From Chitinophagaceae bacterium (lineage in GTDB: Bacteria; Bacteroidota; Bacteroidia; Chitinophagales; Chitinophagaceae): 22,572 bases of DNA. How positions within the stretch are numbered: the first letter of the stretch is position 1; each line of letters begins with the position of its first letter. The position numbers were made by a program, and so were the translations under genes. The stretch spans positions 1 through 22,572 of the forward strand of contig JADJYK010000016.1 in assembly GCA_016719815.1 (NCBI GenBank). The letters are read 5' to 3'. Shown here in pieces: positions 17,623 to 22,572 of this stretch. The notes under the pieces were generated by a model, which searched no databases, was not told the DNA's origin, and saw only the letters and a program-made list of their open reading frames with translations.

Positions 17623-18935
17623 CATAATTCGTAATATGAGCCAGCACCTTTTGTGTCAGACGATTTTAAAATCCCCTTTTCAACCAGCTGTGTTAAATCT
17701 CTTGTTGCAGTCATTCTCGCTACGCCCAAAACTTCCTGATATTCTTTGTTGGTGATTTTCCCTTTCTCTTTAACATACAAAACTGCTTTTACCTGTCTTG
17801 CGTTAAGCCCCAACTTTGTAAGTTGCTCCTCTGTCAAAGTATTTTTGAAAAGAGTAATGCTAAATCCACCGTCTAATTCTTGCATTTCGGTTCAGGTAAT
17901 TCTGCTTCTTTACAGGTATCAATAATTTTAATAGTACCACGACCCCATGCGTCAATATAACCGCCTTTAAAAGCGACATCAGCAATAATGGGGTTTCTTG
18001 GTCTTGAAGAATGCGAACGTTTCAATGCAGCCAGTGTCAAACCTTCAGGCAATGTCCCTTCATTCCAGATACTTATTTTGTCGTCATACACCCGGATTTG
18101 AATAGGTGCTCCCATATAGTTGCGATGCACCAACGCATTCAACAACATTTCACGAAGGGCAGGTAAAGGATATTCACCCTTTTCAATACGATGCATTCCT
18201 TCAAACCTATTGACCGAATCAAAACTTATGATTGAGTTGATTCAAGACAGCATTGAGTAACACAATTAAATTACCTTCTTCCATTTCCTGAAATACGATG
18301 TCTGTGTCACTCTTTCCAAACCGCCCAATTTTACATAAATGCTTGGATAAAATTTGCCGGGGTCTTTGCCAAAGAAAATAATGGCTGCTCTTTTCAATTG
18401 TCCGTTTTCAGTTAAACGTAGCTTCTCAAATAATTCAGGAATCGTAAGCCCCTGATTATTTTCTGGAAGGCGACCTGCATTTTCAGAAGCAGCAAGAAAT
18501 GTTTTGACAGCTTTTTCATCTATGTCATCAAATGTTACTCTTTGCTCAATTACATCATCCCATGTCTTGCCTGATTTCTTTAAAAGAAATTCATTGAGTG
18601 TTGCTCCAGTTAATTCCTGCTTGGTGCTTCCGCTTCGGTAATAATACCTGCCTCTTACTGAGATGGGAACAGAGTAAGGTGGAGTAATGATTTCAATAAA
18701 ATGTTTTCCTGCTTCTTCATGCAGATTTACTTCTGCTGTTATACCCATTGCATTCTTAATCTTGTTGGGTATATCATCCATCAGTTTCTTATAATCGGGG
18801 ACATCAACAACATTACCATTATCATCTTTACCAATATATATAACTCCACCATTGGCATTTGCAAATCCGCAAACCCATTTCATATAATCGTCATGCCAGC
18901 TTTGTTTGTATTCTATGTTTTGTTGTTCCGGGCAT
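17622..18935 (-). CDS. AlbA_2/Schlafen-type ATP-binding regulator with winged helix (frameshifted)
   Basis: About 438 residues. The true start is ATG at 18935-18933; an extra base after CCCG must be removed to continue EQQNIEYKQSWHDDYMKWVC, the usual family beginning. Next comes the AlbA_2 domain (GFANANGGVIYIGKDDNGNV; ITPPYSVPISVRGRYYYRSG), then an HATPase-like domain with N-box LREMLLNALVHRNY and the G-motifs ISIWNEGTLPEGL and GGYIDAWGRGTIKII, and finally a winged helix (LTKLGLNARQVKAVLYVKEKGKI..RDLTQLVEKGIL). The product ends GAGSYYEL at 17622. Frame changes are also needed near 18.26 and 17.88 kb. Such proteins are called putative transcriptional regulators and are common beside restriction and defence genes. 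The gene begins 22 bases after the methyltransferase stop on the same strand, so it is likely part of that operon. Confidence 0.85.
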
Positions 18936-18957
18936 TCTGTTGATTAAATTTTCTTTT

Positions 18958-19565
18958 TTAATTTATGAGATACGACTTTTTTACTTCATTTACATTTTTT
19001 TCGCTTCGGCAAAATATTCTTTCTTGAGTATTGTTTTTTGAAACATATCTAATAAAATCATTTTCACTCATTGATTTAAACCTCTTTGTTGCCCAATCAC
19101 CAATGGGTACTTTTACAGCATCCTGATACATCTTAAAATCCTTTCTTTTGGTGAAATGAAGACAGCGTTCCCAAGAATCTCTAAACCTGTTTGGCCACTT
19201 TCCAGGGAATGAATTTTTTTGTACCAACAATATTCTTCAATCCACAACCAGCCTTGCTTTTTCATTTCGAAAATTAATTCTAATACATATGTCTCCCTTT
19301 CCCCATTACTTGGATGTTCTTTAATGTTAAGAATAAAGGAACCATTGTCTTTGAGAATTCTTTTTAGTTGGTCAGCGATTGGGAGAAACCATTCCACATA
19401 TTTTGCCGAATGCACTCCTTTATAAGAATTTTTCCGTTTGTCTGCATACGGTGGTGAAGTAATAATAAGATTTATACTTTTATCAGGAAACTTTGTTTTA
19501 TCGGCAAGTAATTTTGCTGAATCTCCATTATATAAAATATTTGTATTTAAAACACTTTTCGTCAT
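18958..19565 (-). CDS. Site-specific DNA methyltransferase, C-terminally truncated
   Basis: An amino-methyltransferase of the N4-cytosine/N6-adenine group. The catalytic motif IV is IITSPPYADKR, about residues 34-44, after NILYNGDSAKLL. Next come LKRILKDNGSFILNIKEHP and, after one frame change near 19.22 kb (T-run), FPGKWPNRFRDSWERCLHFT and MYQDAVKVPIGDWATKR, then SENDFIRYVSKNN. In this permuted class the SAM-binding motif I (DPFxGSGTT) should come last, about 60-100 residues later. Instead the frame ends after KSYLIN at 18958, giving about 200 residues where 280-300 are expected. No motif I is found in any minus-strand frame before the next gene. SPPY favours N4-cytosine. The start lies 2 bases after the DUF3883 stop. 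As it stands the enzyme should be unable to bind SAM normally. Confidence 0.85.
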
Positions 19566-19567
19566 AA

Positions 19568-20520
19568 TTAGTCGTCAATATTTTTTGAGAAGGAAATACT
19601 TTCTTCTGCCTTCTTCCATTCACGTTCGTTTGAATAAACACTTTTAAATGGATTTTTTTTAATAATCATTTTGTCAAACACAAAGGTATTGTTTGCGCCA
19701 ACAGGAAGTAGATACAAATAATACTTTTCTCCAAAAACTTTTGCAATTTGAATTTCGGTTTTGCTCCAGTAAAATTTGTAGTCGTCTGCTGAAACCGCTT
19801 TTACTTCAATAAATCTGTCAATTCGTTTTGAATTACTGTCAAGGTAATCTTCAAAACTCTTGATGTCGTAGCCTGAAAGAACATTGTCAAGTGAAGTGTG
19901 TTCAATTTCATTTTGCAAAACTGAAATGGCTGCAAGTCGGTTTACTTCAAACTCAATTACTGCTTTCTCTGCCGTCAAACCGATAGATTCATTTTCTGTT
20001 TGCTTCCTTTTCAAAGATTCAGGCGAAAGCTTCCGTTTACTGAATTGCTTTACGAACAAATCGGCAAAATCAGGATTAACAAAATAGGTAGCAATGTCTG
20101 CTCCTGTAGAAATGAATTCCAATTCAAGCAACAAGTTCCTTGTGTCACTGAATTTTATTTTTTGAAGTTCGGTTGCTTTGAAAAATGTTTTGCCGTTTTC
20201 GGTTTGAAAATTTAACAGGAAATTTGTTAACTCGTCAGAAACATTTCCGTCTGCTGAAAACAAAACCTGACGAAATTTTCTTTTGAACTCCTCAAGTGAA
20301 TCTTGAGTGAACGAAAATGTTTTTGCCAGAACCAATTCCTGACGAATTGATTTTTACAATTTTCAAATCTTCAAGAAAGGGAAGGTGTTTCATCAAATGA
20401 AAATCCTCTTTCCAAATATTTTCGTTTGATGTTGCCCAAATTACGCACCTCAGCATCTGCAATCGTATTACAGAGTATGTGCAGTTGCGATAATTTTATT
20501 TTATTAAACAGCTTTCCCAT
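19568..20520 (-). CDS. DUF3883 protein, PD-(D/E)XK nuclease-like (one frameshift)
   Basis: About 317 residues. I place the start at ATG 20520 (MGKLFNKIKLSQLHILCNTI), overlapping the end of the helicase gene by 25 bases. One indel around 20.35-20.40 kb joins it to the long frame beginning LAKTFSFTQDSLEEF. The C-terminal domain is DUF3883: AEKAVIEFEVNRLAAI, then GYDIKSFEDYL, RIDRFIEVKA and FYWSKTEIQIAKVFGEKYYLYLLP. The D...ExK arrangement (GYDI / FIEVKA) is the PD-(D/E)XK nuclease pattern, so it is a good candidate for the DNA-cutting or DNA-end-sensing part of the operon. Family members occur in restriction-like and defence loci, often beside helicases. The N-terminal ~200 residues are mostly helical and unrecognised. 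The stop is 2 bases from the methyltransferase start. Confidence 0.82.
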
Positions 20521-22390
20521 TTCTTACCAAACAATCTGTTGTATGCGTTTATTTCTTCGTCTTCATCATCAAACATATCCAGAGAATAAATTCTGTAATC
20601 TTCGTCGATTATTTTACTCATTCGGTCTGCTTTTCTCCTGAAATTGTTTAAGATGTCTTGGTCAATAGAATTTTCGTACTGGAAAAAAGTAATGGTCTGC
20701 TTCAATTTCTTCTGAACCTCCCTACGATGGATGCGGTCAAGTGATTGTAAGTATTGTTGCACAGTTGTATGTGAGGTCATAATAGATTGCATTATGACAA
20801 GTTTTGTGAAGCAGAAATTGATTCACACAAGCCGCAGGGTTGGCAATCAAAATGTCAAGTCCGCTTTTCGGATTTACAAACTCATCTCTGATTTCTTCTC
20901 TCGTTTTTTCGTCTGCAATAGTTGACTGTTCAATTAGGTCTTGCCATAAATAGAGCGGCAATACATTCTAACCTTTTGTTGAAATGCTCTTTCAAGTTTC
21001 TCAATTGTTCCAACAAAGTTTGTCCAAATAACAACTTTCTGTTTTCCTTTCGCAGCTCGCCAACTTTCTTTGTCAGGTATTCAAACTTTGCAGGTAATTC
21101 AAGTTTGTCGTAATCACGAACGATGTAACGCAAATCTTTCATCTCTAAAATGTCCTCGTCATAATTTTCAATTGCCTAATCAGTAGGTGCAAGTAAGAAA
21201 CACTCTGCCCGCAAACGAATCATTTCTGCCTCGCTTCAACTTATCAATAAAATCAATGTTTTGCAAGTAATCATCCATTGCGTAGTGTTTAATTTTTCTT
21301 TCAATGGCTCGTAAATTGTTTTTTCATACTTGTTCATTGGCAAAACAATTGGGTCATGAAATACTTGCTCTATTAAGCCAAGGTCTTTCTTTCTTACTCG
21401 GTAAAACAGAGAACCAATTCTGTTTTCAAAATGGCTTTTCGCTTCTGGAATCTTGTTGCTTTTTCAAGCGTTTGTAATTTTATTCTTGCACTAGATTCAA
21501 TCGTTTCATTTTGGGCATAAAAAATCAAACAGGTTGTAGATGTCGCTGAAACTTTTTTGGTAGTGTTCCAGTGAGAATGCAACTGGAACTTTGAATGTTT
21601 GGAAATATTCAAAACCGCACTTCCCCAGTTGCCGTTCACTTGGTTGATGTATGTGCTTCGTCAATTACAAAAACATTGATTCCTTTTGTGAAAAAATGTA
21701 TTGATTTCTTTCTGGTCGTTAATCAGCGTTTGAAAAGTTGTGAGATACAATTCAAGTTTGTTGTCGCTATTGGCAAAGTATTCACTCTTGCGACTTCCTT
21801 TGTCGCCACCTGCCAAAACTTTTTGTTTTGGTTTTCTTCAAACGTTTCTACAAACTCATTCTTCAAGGCCCGGAAACAAGCTGGCGGGCCTACAACGAAA
21901 GAACATTTACTTTTTCTTCCTCTCTCAGTTTCTCATAACACTCAACACAACCGATGTCTTGCACTCCCGGGGACTGAAAAGTTTGCTCCGATTATGAATT
22001 AGGTATAAATGAAATGCTGCTTTTGAGTTGATGCGGCTTTAATTTTCGTTTTTGGCAAATGAGTTTTGAAGAACTCCTCAAACTCTTTGAACTGTTTCTT
22101 GCTATAAACTCCGTTCTTAAAATCTTCCCTAACTTTTTGTCTTGAAATTCTGCTGTTCGTTCAGCTATCGAATTTATTTTTGCTTCTCCATTTTTGTTGG
22201 ATTAAATTTTAAATTTTCTTTTTTGAAAATAGGCAATAACTTTTTAAGCAATTTTCCGATTCATCACCTGAGAACGCAAAGAATTTTTACCAACACCTTT
22301 AAGCCCCAAAATTTTAATTGACTAATTTGTTTGGAGATTAAATGAAGCATCGTTGATGGTTAAAATATTTTCGGTAAAATCAATAATCAT
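20496..22390 (-). CDS. SNF2-type DEAH helicase/translocase (multiply frameshifted)
   Basis: About 630 residues pieced from several minus-strand frames. Helicase motifs in order: Walker A region FSVPG..KTSVVLSV near 21.95 kb; Ia region VLFVVGPPACF; ELYLTTFQTLINDQKE; motif II VIDEAH near 21.66 kb; motif III ILTGT near 21.57 kb; then the second RecA-like domain with KVVIWTNFVGTIEKL near 21.03 kb, motif V DILIANPAA near 20.84 kb, and motif VI QYLQSLDRIHRR near 20.74 kb, which is the SNF2 form. The C-terminal tail RMSKIIDEDYRIYSLDMFDDEDEEI ends at 20496. The start is taken as ATG 22390 (MIIDFTENILTIND), 7 bases after the upstream gene's stop, with GAAGAAA before it. At least eight indels are present. 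It probably translocates on double-stranded DNA, feeding the DUF3883 and methyltransferase partners. Confidence 0.82.
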
Positions 22391-22397
22391 TGTTTCT

Positions 22398-22572
22398 TCA
22401 CAAGTTTTTAAATTTCCCTCTTAAGTGGTCAAATATATTTTCTAATTCACCTGCTCTTTCATATATCTCGACAAATTTTAAGAGCTTCTTCAATTTTAAA
22501 AGGGTCAACTAAATCTGGTTGCATATTCTCGTGATTTAATTTCTTTAATGAATCTTGTAATAAAGTAACTGC
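22398..22572 (-). CDS. Hypothetical protein, cut by the window edge
   Basis: The last ~58 residues of a protein whose beginning lies beyond the window. After one frame change near 22.46 kb it reads LQDSLKKLNHENMQPDLVD, then FKIEEALK and FVEIYERAGELENIFDHLRG, ending KFKNL at 22398. It is helical and polar, and I do not recognise it. It is tightly linked to the helicase start, so it is probably the upstream member of the same operon. Confidence 0.5.

Noticed and set aside
20496..22390. Type III restriction (Res) subunit
   Set aside because: Motif VI reads QYLQSLDRIHRR and the motif order is SNF2-like; no Mod partner of type III form is present.

Overview
The window looks like a chromosomal segment of a Bacteroidota bacterium, most like the Chitinophagaceae/Sphingobacteriia side. 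The evidence is the gene content: a dehydrogenase E1 alpha/beta pair of the fused Bacteroidota type, paired M16 peptidases, a tricorn-like S41 protease, futalosine-pathway MqnC, a GxxExxY protein and short CCCC..GGGG palindromes between genes. This is inferred from protein resemblance, not from a search. Many genes are readable only by moving between frames. Conserved motifs survive across the frame changes, so much of the damage looks like single-base indel errors rather than ancient decay. The damage is uneven: 1-5.4 kb is very poor, 5.4-8.0 kb is clean, and the rest has an indel every few hundred bases.

Layout. 0.5-1.7 kb (-): broken tetratricopeptide-repeat protein. 2.1-5.35 kb (+): tricorn-like protease with beta-propeller, PDZ and S41 catalytic domain, heavily frameshifted. 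5.4-7.45 kb (-): E1 beta and E1 alpha, in one frame and separated by a single TAA inside a repeat-like linker. 7.5-8.4 kb: a GxxExxY gene bounded by a 12-bp inverted repeat and followed by a ~180-bp tandem duplication made of two gene ends. 8.4-11.4 kb (-): an active M16 metallopeptidase and its non-catalytic partner, with a toxin-antitoxin pair lodged between them. 11.5-12.6 kb (-): retropepsin-like aspartyl protease with PDZ domain. 12.8-14.4 kb (+): mqnC and a DUF3817 membrane protein. 14.9-16.0 kb (-): a secreted TolB/CsgG-like protein and a hypothetical protein.

From about 16.2 kb the sequence becomes more AT-rich and accessory in character. It holds the 3' end (domains V and VI) of a group II intron, a lone lipoprotein gene flanked by integron attC-like cores, and then a co-directional defence-like operon on the minus strand. 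In transcription order (22.6 to 17.6 kb) the operon is: an unknown ORF cut by the window edge, a SNF2-type DEAH helicase, a DUF3883 protein with a PD-(D/E)XK-like core, an N4/N6 DNA methyltransferase and an AlbA_2/Schlafen-type ATP-binding regulator. The genes overlap or nearly abut. The methyltransferase stops before its C-terminal SAM-binding motif.

The main points for follow-up are the SNF2-DUF3883-methyltransferase operon with its truncated methyltransferase, the group II intron/attC-like cassette border, the toxin gene reading in frame into an M16 peptidase, the chimeric tandem duplication, and the stop codon between E1 alpha and beta.
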